The translations under genes and the position numbers were made by a program. The notes under the pieces are model-generated. The model saw nothing but the letters and a program-made list of their open reading frames with translations, did no database searches and was not told the origin of the DNA. This document shows, piece after piece, positions 1 through 11,268 of a stretch of 64,000 bases of DNA (within the stretch, counting starts at the first letter, position 1; each line of letters opens with the position of its first letter). The stretch lies in contig NC_086248.1 in assembly GCF_021018805.1 (NCBI RefSeq), positions 63,125,985 through 63,189,984 on the forward strand. Direction: 5' to 3'. The DNA comes from Prinia subflava. Its lineage: Eukaryota > Chordata > Aves > Passeriformes > Cisticolidae.

Positions 1-670
1 TTTCTTATGAGTCATGAGTCAACAAATTATGTAGCTTGCTTTCTCTTAAGCATGTAATTTGATCTCCAAGCATGAGCAACAGTTTTTGTATTTCAATCAG
101 TAAACAATCCCTCTTTTAAAACATTCGAATTAATGTTTATTTGTACAATCTGTCCTTCAACAGAGCCCTAGTTTGATGAAGTAAAAGATGTAACTCTAAT
201 AGGAAAGTGTCTAGAACCTGACAAAACATTCCATTTGATCATGTGTGATGAGTACACTAGGGAAGTACATAGTTTGGAAAGCTGATACTGCATTTCCTTG
301 AAATCACTGTCTCAAACATTGTTTTTTTCTGAACGAACCATTGCTCTCACTGCAATATAAATTCTCTTTTTTAAATTACAGGGATCGGATTTCCAACAAA
401 AAACATGAGTAATGCATAGTCTGAATGAAAGAAAAATGAAATCTTTTTCTTCACTCTTAAAATAAAAGTGATTACTTTGGATACTTCTTTCCCTTGGGAA
501 CAGAACAATGAGGTCCTTTATTTCCCTAGCAATGTCAAACATGAAATCAATATCAGTGCTGAGACCTTGACTGGTGGCCAGGGTGGGTGGGCACTGCTAA
601 AGTAAGAAAACAAAATGTTCTTTCCTGATTAGAAAAATTTGGTGCAATGAAGCAAACAACAAATTTAAAA

Positions 671-694
671 AGAAAGAAAGAAAGAAAAGAAAAT
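671..694. repeat. (GAAA)n microsatellite
   Basis: Short imperfect run of GAAA units inside a wider A/G-rich stretch. Confidence 0.8.
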
Positions 695-3676
695 CAAAAC
701 AAAACCTCAAAATCTGGAAGATCAAAATGTAACTGGAAACTTGACTGCAGTTTTTACAACCTCAAAGGTAACAACTAGAATGAGAGACAGTTTTGTACAT
801 CTGTTTTTCACACAAGAAAAAACAAGAGGTTCTTACTCTTCCAGTGGACTAATACCGTCAGTTGTACAACACTCAAGATTATTGTTGTAACACAGATATT
901 TAAATTTATGTGGGTTTTTTGGTTATTTTTATTTTTTAATTCACAGAGGTGAAGAGTTCAAACCAAAGAAATATGCTATTGCAGTGCATTTTAGACCCTG
1001 CAGCAAACAGCACCCCAGGATTGCACTGGTCAGCAAGGTATCTCAAAGCAGACTACTTCAAAGCACCATGTTCTCCTGTAGATCTAGGTCCATGAGTATA
1101 AATCATTGTAAATCCCTGGGGTTTTATAAAGGTTAAAGAAAGAGAAATGTTCCCATCTCCATCTTCCACACCATGAAAATACCTTTTTGCCAACAGTGAT
1201 ATTTTTTCTCCCAGTTCATGGTCATTTCCTTTTATTGAATAAAAGTTCTTGTGAAAACATGACAGAAATGCTTATTTTAGCAGTTTTGGGGGTTTTTAAT
1301 TCTATCTCCGTGTTTCTGACTTTGTATATTATTATGGCAGCTATTCCCTCTGACAGAACAGTGGTAGATTTAGTACATCTGTATCTTGTTCTGGATGTCC
1401 ACAGTACAGTACATTACCAGTGGCCTTATATATCATAGCTGCTTTAATGCCAAAGCCTCCCAGACAAATCACTAGTAGGACCATAGACCTTACGGATACA
1501 GCTGTGCCATTTTGACAAGTCCCTAAATCATCCACTAGATTCTGATACACAGTGACAAATAATCCATCCCCCAAAAAGTCCGTTTATACTCAGTTCGACA
1601 AGTTGTGAAAAACCCCAATACCCAGACTCCAAATTTATTGGTCAGCTACCTAGTTGGGTTTTTTTCATGTTCTGGCCCATCTTTATGTCTCTTCTTATCT
1701 CTAATACTGATCTCTTTTTGCTTTTAATGTGATCTTTCTACCATGGTCATGACACCTCAAAATAATGATGCTTTCCAACTGATCACTAGGATAGGTTTTC
1801 AGAGCTTTGTAATTCGTTGGGTCAAGCTGCTCTGTGGGATCAGTACGGACCCTTAAGCCAGCCACAAGAACTGGAAGGAAATGTCTTCTGTCAGCTGAGA
1901 AAGACAAACCACGGTTTTTACAGCCTGTAGCAAGATGTGTTCTAATCTGCCTCAGACCTTTAATGATTGTTTAAAAACAGAAATAATAATTACGTAGAAA
2001 AAGTTTACAACAGACAGAGACTAATCAAGTGGAAGTGAACATAGCTCAATACACAGTAACTCCATAAATAAGTGATCGAGGAAAAAGAGATACTTTGCCT
2101 TTCTTCTCTGAATTGCTGTTTCAAATCCAGACCCAGTGTCTAAAATGTCAATTTGAGCCTATAACATCTATTCTGTGGTCAATATGAAGTGAATTCCTGG
2201 TCTCTGGCCAGCTTCTAATGGACAAGTGGCAACTACCCAAGAAAAGATGACAACTACAATTGGCACCCCAGTGCAGAGTCACAGCGGTGGGACTAAGACT
2301 GAACTGGTCAAAAGGCAAAAGGATCTCCTCACCCCCTCCAGACAATTCAGCTAAAGCAGGCCTGAAACAAGTGGGCAAAGCACTGAGGGAGAAGATTTTA
2401 TTGTGATTGCCCTGCCATCTTTTTGCCATGTGGATAAAATAGGAGACTCATTTTTCGAAGACTGTCAGTCTCAGACCTTTCGCAATTAGAGAAATAGGGA
2501 GACATGTTTCTCTGTCCCCCCTTACCAGGTCTCCCTGCTGTGACAGTGAGTGTTGCCAGTCACATGCTTGAGATCTAAATCAAAACCAGGTGGCAGAGAA
2601 AACTGTATTTAAACTTTGATCCTCAGTTCCACTCCGACGCATGGCTTTTGCTTGGAAAAAGAAAAAAATAAAAGTTTGGTTTTGCTAGCAACAAATGATT
2701 TCACTCACCAAATAAGTCATTAAATAGGTGTTCTACCTCAATCTCAGATATTTCTGTACTGTGACCCTCCTCCCAGAGCACCAACTGTAAAAGGCATTTG
2801 AGAATCCATTTTTATTCGAGATTCCAATATTGCATTTTCTGTCCTCTTCCCTTTTAGAGCAGCCACAGAAAAAATCATAACGAAAAGAAATTGATAAATC
2901 TGTCTAGCTAGTGTAAGGAAACAAAATGACTGCTGTGCAGTGTCACAGCTGGCAATGCCTCAGATTCAACTGAAACAGCATTGAAAAATAGCCAAACAGG
3001 AATCTTTCATGTCTGACTTCATAGGTCACCCACCCCATGCTATGTGTTCTTTCTGTGAATCTCTCAGCTAAGTACTTCCAGCTAAAGCAGTTCAAATGCA
3101 CAGAATGAGGAAAATCAACAAAGAACAAGAACAATGAGCAGTCTAGAAATACCACTTAGCTAGAGCATTGTGTATGGGCAGCTACGGATCAGTAGCAACA
3201 TGGCAAGAAACTCATTCCAATTTGAGAGTTTTTCTTACTCCCAGGGCACATTTCACATTTATCATTCTAGTTTTAAATGTGTATATACATGGTCAGAGCA
3301 TAGCTGGTGTTCATATGAGTTAAAGAAACCTCCAGACTCTGCACTTCCAGCAAAATGTCACTTTAAAGTAGCTCAATAGCAACTAGAGGCCATGAACAAG
3401 CACAAGACATTGGAAGAGATAGTCAATGAAAGGAACTGTTTCAAGAATTTATTCTAAAAATGTATAACACAGAGGCACAGAAACCAAAAAGGCTGCTTAT
3501 CTTCCTCCTCTAAAATAACAGCAGCTTCTCAAATGGTAACAATTTTGGATATCATATTTCCATTAAATAAATATGCTAAAAGTGTCTATCACACCTAGAA
3601 TTACCCCTAGTGAAATGGAGTAAGGAAGAACATTTTCCTACATTATGCGTGTGTGTTTACATTCTTGTATACTGTC

Positions 3677-3688
3677 AAAAAAAAAAAA
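3677..3688. repeat. A12 homopolymer
   Basis: Uninterrupted run of twelve A. It has no flanking retroposon signature and is probably a simple slippage tract. Confidence 0.8.
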
Positions 3689-4235
3689 GCAAAAGCTACA
3701 TAGCAGGAATAACAAACCCTACAAAAGCTTTCCAATAGTTGGGACTTTAAAGGTTTTCTGTATTAACTAAGGATTCCTTTTTTTAAAAAGTCTATGACAA
3801 CAGGAAATTATTTCAAGTTGGCCAAGAGAGTCAGAAAAAAACCTAAAGGCTCTAATTTCAGATTAATTTTTTACTGTCTAATCAGTTACATTCTTGATAG
3901 ATTTCTAATATTTTCTATTTATGTGATTGCTGTCATCTTTATGGTGTAAGATAGCACTGTAAATTGCCAGCCTATCATTTTATAGCAACGATCAAGAAAA
4001 GATGATGATGTAAGAGGTCCCCAGGCTGGTTTCTTGTTTACCCTGTAAATCTAAATAACTCCTGGACTTCAGGGAACTTACTTACCCATGACAATAATGC
4101 AAAAACTATGACAATTTAGGCCATCAATTCTATTTGTTACGGTTGAGAGGCTGACCCAAGCACATGGGATTTGAAACATGGTGTCCCTTTAGTAAAGCAA
4201 TGAAGAGCTCAGAAAAATTCCTTCAGATTGGTGAG

Positions 4236-4264
4236 GTTTTGTTTATTTGTTTGTTTGTTTGTTT
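4236..4264. repeat. (TTTG)n microsatellite
   Basis: Six or so TTTG units, one interrupted by TTTA, located about 70 bp upstream of the 15-bp minisatellite. Confidence 0.85.
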
Positions 4265-4335
4265 AATAAACTTACTTACAGTGCATCTGGTCATGTCTTT
4301 CTCAGGTTAACTTTGCTCAAAAAGCTTGGTCAGTT

Positions 4336-4395
4336 CTGGTTTACTGTGGATTGGTTTACCATGGATAGGTTTACCGTGGACTGCTTTACCCTGGT
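4336..4395. repeat. 15-bp minisatellite, four diverged copies
   Basis: Four consecutive 15-base units of the form YNGGTTTACCRTGGA: 4336-4350, 4351-4365, 4366-4380 and 4381-4395, the last one the most diverged. Because 15 is a multiple of three, the plus-strand frame reads a repeated pentapeptide (WFTVD, WFTMD, RFTVD, CFTLV). I regard this as a consequence of the repeat period, not as evidence of a gene. Confidence 0.8.
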
Positions 4396-7300
4396 TGTTT
4401 TTCCATGTTCAATTATATGTTCTTCAGCCTCTGGCTCATTTGTACAGGACAAGTACAACATTTTTAGGTAACAATGATTATTAAATTTTTTTTGCTCAGG
4501 AGCATAGATAGAAACCATTCATTCTCTGCTTTCCTCCCCATGGGTTATATTTTTCATTATTTAGCCAGGTTTTCAAAGGAATAATGCTTGCTTGATCATG
4601 GCTTTCTGTCTGCTGACCCCCTTCTATAAACTTTTCTTATTTATCAGATCTAAAAGAGAAGTTGGAATCTCTAAGATAAGTTTTTAAGAGAATTGTGAGG
4701 AAAAGTCAGAAACTAGGTGGATGAAACTCTGCAATTACCCCCACTTGAAGAGAAGCAGACAGACCCACATGGCAGCAGGGAGGGAGCTGGCCTGAGAGCA
4801 CCAGGTTACCCTCCAGAAATACTGTTGTTTGCTCAGGGGAGTGCCAGAGGTAAAACGTGAATAATTGTGAAGTTGGCAGTCTATATTTCAAGAATGAGGG
4901 CGTGAATTCATAGGAAACTGGGTTTCATTAGTTACTCTTCTCCTTTTCAGGATCTACACATTTTACAGTTTCAAATCTTTGTAAACATATGTTTCCCAGA
5001 ACCATATCCTTCTGTCACACTCGAGAAATCAAAGCTCTGTTCTCCCAGCTTTTATGAGCAATCTTCTCTTTACAGCACCAGCACTCCAACTCCACTCCTG
5101 TACAATTTCTGTAAATTACCTAATCATAAAATAACTTTTCTGTATTAAAAAGTAAGTATTTCAGTGGTTTTTGTTCATGCTGTTGGCCTATTTTACAAAC
5201 ACAGCTCAGGTAATCCTACTTTTGAGTTCCCACATCAACACTGATTTGCAACTGAGAACACTACTTTTCAAAAGCAAAGATCAGATATTCTCAAAACATG
5301 CTCAGCTGTATTTGTAAATCCCTATCTCCAAAGATCTTAGTGAAGCATTTGTATTACAGTGAAAAAGATATCAGGCCTTCCTTTTTATTGAGACATCTGT
5401 AGATTTAATTTTTATTTCAAGTATCCAGTGATACACTGGAAGACTCAACACTGGTGGTGTGCCACAGCTCCAGGTATGAGTCTCTGCTTCCTCTCACAGT
5501 TATTGCTTGGTTTTAGAAATTCTCAAGTAATTTTCTGTTCCTTCTCTGTCTTGGAGCCTTGGATATTCAAATAAACTCAGGATGGCAATTGATCATCTTA
5601 GGTGAGTCTACTGATTTGTGGTGAAACTGCTCTCTAAATACCTCTTTCTTCTCTTCTTGGTAACTTTTTTTTCTGTTGATGTTGTACCTATATTTGACTT
5701 ATGTAACTTTCTAGATGAAGGATTAAAATTCATGTATCTCAGCCACTCTAAGTTAATATAAATATAGATTATAAAACTCTCAAGCAATAACCATAAATTG
5801 TTACCAAACATTTCAATTTTATTAAACCAGATCAGAAATTACATGATGTGCCATTTGGCAATGTTGAAAATCTTTACTGTAACTCAAGTGCAGTTGTCAA
5901 CTGTGTGATTTCTGATACATGAAGCAGTTTCACATTATGAGAATAAATCCATTTTATCCAATCCTCTCTCTGAAATTGCTCACACAAGTGAAACAATTTT
6001 TATGGCTCAATTTAGTTATGTTCTTTACCAGTCTATACTACTAAAAATCTAGGAATGGATTTAGAAGGGACAATATATTTTTGTTGTCTAGAAATGTGAG
6101 AATTTTTCTACTTATTAAGGGCTGGAACTTTGCATTTCAGAATATAGAATATGTAGGAATTAGTATTATCCTTATGGTTGACCATATGTGAGTTTTCTTT
6201 TATATCTATATCTAAATTTATCATATCAGCAATATATTGCTCTTGTTTTGAGTTACAGCTACACACAAGAACATCTGTCATATTGAAAATGTTGTCACAA
6301 AGACTTTAAAGATTATAAAGACTCAGACCAAAACAGAATTATTTTGAAGATAGCTAGAGAGAGAATATGAAGAAGCATTAAATTAATTACAAAGATTAGT
6401 ATGCTTCATGATTTTCCTCTTTGCTTTTGGGCAAAGATTCAGAAAGCTGATACTGGTGTCATGTCACTCCTGACAGCACAACGTAGCTGTGGCAAGCAGG
6501 TGGTGCCGGTTTTGAGACTGAACATTTTCAATAAAACTTTGGTGAAAGACCTGCCCATTCTCTAGAGAACAGCTAATAGCTCACTGGTTTGGAGCTCAGT
6601 CTAGGACTGGGGAGATTCTCCTCTCTATGTCCACGCATGTCTCTACATCACCTACATCAGGATTACCCTGAGTGGCAAAGGTACCTATCAGGAGGATTCC
6701 CAATAAGCTCTGTTTGAAAGAGCACATGATCTAGCAACCCACATGCTGGGAATCTGGCTGAGATTCCATTCTGTGGGGCTAATTTTGTATGACTCCCTGA
6801 ATGTATAACTCACCAGCCCAGAGGAGAGTAGTCTATATGATCACTTTAAAGTATTGATTGTAGCACCATTTACTACCATATCTTATATATATGTATATAT
6901 ATGTAAACTAGTGCTTTTGGCAAATTAGTATATTTGACACATGCTGAAAAGAAAAAATACCAAATCGATCTTTACATTGCCTCATTTCGGAACACATTTA
7001 TATTATGGGAAATGCTCCTTATTTGACTTTCCATTATACGTTTTAGAAATTTTGTCATTAATAAGCTTACTAAGACATTCGTGAAAGCTTATTGTTAAAT
7101 GTGTTTCATCTTTTCATATTAATTCAGTATTGTATCATTTGTATTCTCTTTGGTGTACACTCCTTTTGATCTGCATCTTATCACATTAATTATTTTATTA
7201 CAAACAATATTGTATTCTGAGACTTCAATATTCTGCTGGCATATTTAAATGCTAATAATTCAAAGTTGATCAAAACACATGCATATGACAAAAAAGAAGG

Positions 7301-8524
7301 TCAATAAAGGAGCAGTCCTAGCACAGAGTTGGCAAAGCTATTAGAAAAATATAAAACTCATTAATGACCATCATATCGGATACTTCTAGAAATGAATAAT
7401 GACATGAGAGTCTAGAAGTAGATAGTTAATAAACCATTAGTGCATAATTTGTGACTAAACATATTTCCAGACACAAATTGTGAAATAGCTGAGGAAACTG
7501 ACACTTTTTTGCCCTCATATTCCTTATGTTCCTTGACCTATACCCCCCACACCATTTCTGTTCTTTTTATTGTTCACAGTGTGCCTGTATTAGTTTTGCT
7601 CTCTGAGGATATGTTGTTCACAGTTTTAGGGCTGTTCTTCATCTTCAGACATTTCCCTTCTTCCACATCTTTTCATTTCAAACAGACTCAGTTCTGGGTG
7701 TCTACTGTAAATGTGCAAAATCCAGGATGCTGAGGTGCATATGAAGCTAGGCAAAAAGAACTTTCTTTCATCCCTACTGTCTGCAGTTGTGGCATAATTA
7801 ATTTTAGAAATTAGATTATACTGGTCACTTTATAATATCTTCATGTAATCTATCTTTTTTTTTTCTTTAGTATCAGATAACTGCAAGCCAAAGAGATTGT
7901 GTTTCAACTGGGACTGTTTAGGTGTGGGCAGCTGAATGTTCTGAAAGTCTGTTTTATCCTGAGACTTAGCTTTTAAACTCCTCTTTAATTTATTTCTTTA
8001 AATGCAGTCTCTATGCAGATATTCAGCTACAGGTTTTGTAGAGAAGTCAACAATACAGCATTAACTGTTGTTCAAATTACACTGCACACAAACATGCTCT
8101 GGGGCTTTGGCAAGAAAATAATTGAAGAAACAGAAATTATATAATTTCTTGGGAAAATCAAAAGAGAGCTACAATATTTCCAGGGTCTAAACACAAATAA
8201 ATGTTTCTGCTGGAAAAACAAAATGGGTATTTTAGCTGTTAGAGTCCCATCTGCTCAGTTCAGAATTGTCTTCTCAAAGAGATAGGGCAACGTTTAGAGG
8301 TAAAGCAAACAGAGAGTGAACATTTCAACTTTAAAGCTGCTCTTGCTAATGTCACAGAGCAGTATTTTAAGATGTTAGTGCTACTCTGACTAATGTCTGC
8401 TCCTAGCTGGTGTAATACTGTCCCATACAAAACCTTTATCAGTTTTTGCTGGGTCTCAAATGCCTCACTAGGTTTTTTGGGTTTGCCCTAAGGTAAGCGT
8501 ATTTGCCATCAGGGCTCTGGACCT
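4396..8524. other. AT-rich non-coding DNA, no gene seen
   Basis: Single-copy-looking AT-rich sequence with no open frame above about 75 codons. A short TA-rich run lies at 6884-6904. A donor-like AG/GTAAGC occurs at 8491-8498, just upstream of the large 10-bp array, with no matching acceptor or open exon. Nothing else is recognised. Confidence 0.6.
6884..6904. repeat. (TA)n short run
   Basis: Interrupted TA dinucleotide run of about 20 bases. Confidence 0.7.
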
Positions 8525-9620
8525 GCAAACCGGTTCTGACCGGTTCAAACCAGTTCTGACCGGCTCAAACCGGTTCCGACCGGTGCAAACCGGTTCCGAC
8601 CGGCTCAAACCAGTACCGACTGGTTCAAAACGGTTCTGACCGGTTCAAACCGGTTCCGACCGGCTCAAACCTGTTCCGACCGGTTCCAACCGGCTCAAAC
8701 CGGTTCCGACCGGTTCAAACCAGTTCAGACCGGCGCAAACCGGCTCTAACCTGTTCAGACCGGTTCAAACCGGTTCCAACCGGCTCAGACCGGTTCTGAC
8801 CGGTCCTGACTGGTTCAAACCGGTTCTGACCGGTTCAAACCGGTTCCAACCGGTTCAAACCGGTGCCGACCGGCTCCGACCGGTTCCGACCGGCTCAAAC
8901 CGGTTCAGACCGGTTCCGACCGGCTCAGACCGGCTCAGACCGGTTCTGACCGGTCCCGACTGGTTCAAACCGGTCCCGACAGGCTCAAACCGGTTCCGAC
9001 CGGCTCAGACCGGTTCCGACCGGTCCCGACCGGTTCCGACCGGCTCAAACCGGTTCCGACCGGCTCAAACCGGTTCTGACCGGCTCAAACCGGTTCCGAC
9101 CGGTTCTGACCGGCTCCGACCGGCTCTAAACCGGTTCCGACTGGTTCAAACCGGTTCCGACCGGCTCAAACCGGTTCCGTACGGCTGAAACCGGTTCTGA
9201 CCGGTCCCGACAGGTTCTGACCGGTTCCGACCGGTTCAAACCGGTTCCAACCGGTTCCAACCGGTTCCAACCGGTTCCAACCGGTTCCAACCGGTTCAAA
9301 CCGGTTCCGACTGGCTCAAACCAGTTCCGACCGGCTCAAACCGGTTCCGACCGGCTCAAACCGGTACCGACCGGTTCAAACCGGTTCCGACCGGCTCCGA
9401 GCGGTTCAAACCGGTTCCAACCGGCTCCGAGCGGTTCAAACTGGTTCTGACCGGCTCAAACCGCTTCCGACCGGTTCTGACCGGTTCCGACCGGCTCAAA
9501 CTGGTTCCGACCGGTTCAAACCGGTTCCGACCGGTGCAAACCGGTTCCGACCGGCTCAAACCGGTTCCGACCGGTTCCGACCGGTTCAAACCGGTTCCAA
9601 CCGGTTCCGACCGGCTCAAA
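8525..9620. repeat. 10-bp tandem array (CCGGYTCMRA), 109 units, CpG-dense
   Basis: From the first CCGG at 8530 to 9620 the sequence is a continuous tandem array with a strict 10-base period. The length, 1091 bases, equals 109 units plus one extra base. That extra base sits in a single 11-base unit (CCGGCTCTAAA, about 9120-9130) and shifts the phase once. Units follow CCGGYTCMRA. The common forms are CCGGTTCCGA, CCGGTTCTGA, CCGGTTCAAA, CCGGCTCAAA and CCGGTTCCAA, and they tend to alternate to give a 20-bp higher-order unit. Five identical CCGGTTCCAA units lie together at 9241-9290. Nearly every unit has one CpG in its CCGG core and many have a second in CCGA, giving roughly 140 CpGs by eye in 1.1 kb of otherwise CpG-poor DNA. 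The palindrome AACCGGTT recurs throughout. I do not recognise this as a named avian satellite. The open reverse-strand frame inside it is a by-product of the repeat. Confidence 0.97.
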
Positions 9621-9998
9621 CATTGCCCTCAGTCCAACATAATATTAAAATAATTTGAGCTAATTCGCAAGTAGAAACTAATCTTCCACTTTGCAGCGAC
9701 TATCTCTATTCAAGAAAATAGAATCTAAACAAAAGTTTACCGGAAAACAATATTCTGAAGTTCCATAATTTTACCCTTGTCACTCATCTACATGATCCAA
9801 AGGCATCCATCAGATACAAGCTTCTTGACACCATGTCAGGTTCATTCATCATAAACCTCCATCTGTCTTTCATCTTTCATTTGGTTTCTGAAGGTCAATT
9901 TAACATCTGCCACCCTAAGACATTATGTAATCATTGTACTTTCCAACTAGTATATTTGTAATTTGTTTGATGGCAGCCCAGATATTTTGCAGAAAGCT

Positions 9999-10049
9999 TC
10001 ATCATCAGCATCTTCATCATCGTCATCATCACCCGTCATCTCATCCGTC
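9999..10049. repeat. degenerate (TCA)n trinucleotide repeat
   Basis: About 50 bases made mainly of TCA/TCATC units with interruptions (CAG, CGT, CCCG). It is an old, decayed microsatellite. Confidence 0.75.
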
Positions 10050-10437
10050 TAAGTTGGTCCTTAATATTTTCCTGTTGCAACGGCTTCAAAGAAAACAAAC
10101 ACGCATCCTCTAGCAGCAGGTAAACAGGGGCTGTACTTACTCTTCTGACTGCTTGGGTGAAAATTTTTGTCTCACCAATTATGTCTACAAGGGTGACTTC
10201 AACCCATGTAAAGATATTTAAGTTTGCTTTAAAGTGCTTTTAGACATACCATGACTTCTTGGATGCTCATTTCTACTGTATCTCAGTTTCGTCCTATCTC
10301 AACCTAATAAGAAGCATTTGAATAAAACAAACTATATTTCTATATTTTGTGGTAGTACAGCAGGCTCAACACACAGGGTACACAATGGAGTCCTCACTGC
10401 TGACAGGCTTCTAGGCACTGTTATTATTCAAATTACC

Positions 10438-10497
10438 AGAGGAAGAAAAAGAGAAAGAAAATGATGAGGAAAAAGAGACAAAAATGAGGCAGAAAAA
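10438..10497. repeat. purine-rich low-complexity tract
   Basis: About 60 bases almost entirely A and G on the plus strand, interrupted by a few T and C. It has no clean repeat unit. Confidence 0.6.
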
Positions 10498-11235
10498 AGC
10501 CAAAACTCAATAAACCAATTCTAAAATCATCTCTGAGATGTCTGCAATCCAAATCAATCCAGCCCATTGAGACTGCAGGTAGGCAGAACTTGCCAGGCTT
10601 TGGCTATTCCCAAATATATTTTATTTTGACAACTCACTTCCTTTATTCTTATTGCTTATTCAATCACCTCAGTTCTCATTTTAGTTTGAATGCATTTCCA
10701 GCTTAGCAGGATAAATGTTTCTGCTTGCTTATTTTTGTGCCTTTCCGAAGCTTGAATTGAACTCTCATTTTGAGTACTACACATTTGCCAGGTTTCTTGC
10801 ATAGAACAAACCTTTTTAAACTGTCCAATCAGGCTTAGTTTTGACTTGGTTCTAATTACTGCTGTTGGACCTGGTCTTGCTTTGGTCCTTATTTTCTCTT
10901 TGAAGTTACTAATTTGAGAGCATTTAAAATTCATGCAATTAACTTGTTCAAGGAACTTAAATGCTTGGTTATTATTAGGACTGTCTTTTATTTTTTTTTA
11001 AGCAAGCCCATGCAGGAGGTCCAGCCTGGCCTATTTGTATAATCTATTGAGCTGCATGATCTATTTATGACATAATGGAAAAGCAGACGAGAGTGATGGG
11101 AGCTGTGTGCCTGGCAGTAGCTGTTGCAATCAATATTCCAGTCACGAACAAACTGTCAAAAATTAAGGATGCACAGAATTGTATTATTTTATCATGGGCT
11201 GGGTTATTTTCAAAGGAATCTGGGAGACTTACAGG

Positions 11236-11268
11236 CCCAGTTCTCATTAAATTCTAATGGGAACTGGG
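11236..11268 (+). other. 14-bp stem, 5-nt loop hairpin
   Basis: The left arm CCCAGTTCTCATTA (11236-11249) and right arm TAATGGGAACTGGG (11255-11268) enclose the loop AATTC. As plus-strand RNA all 14 positions pair, with one U-G wobble; on the minus strand that position is a C-A mismatch. The stem does not extend beyond these arms, so it is shorter than a typical pre-miRNA. It could be a remnant of an ancient palindromic repeat or a structured element in a transcript. Confidence 0.7.

Larger units (their letters stand above)
1..4235. other. AT-rich non-coding DNA, no gene seen
   Basis: No open frame here is longer than about 95 codons and none resembles a known protein. A short (GAAA)n run lies at 671-694 and an A12 run at 3677-3688. 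The minus-strand frame around 312-542 is partly open but has no convincing splice sites. I see nothing else supportable. Confidence 0.6.

Noticed and set aside
8491..8498. Splice donor-like AG/GTAAGC just before the 10-bp array
   Set aside because: No open exon or acceptor upstream; single donor matches are frequent by chance.
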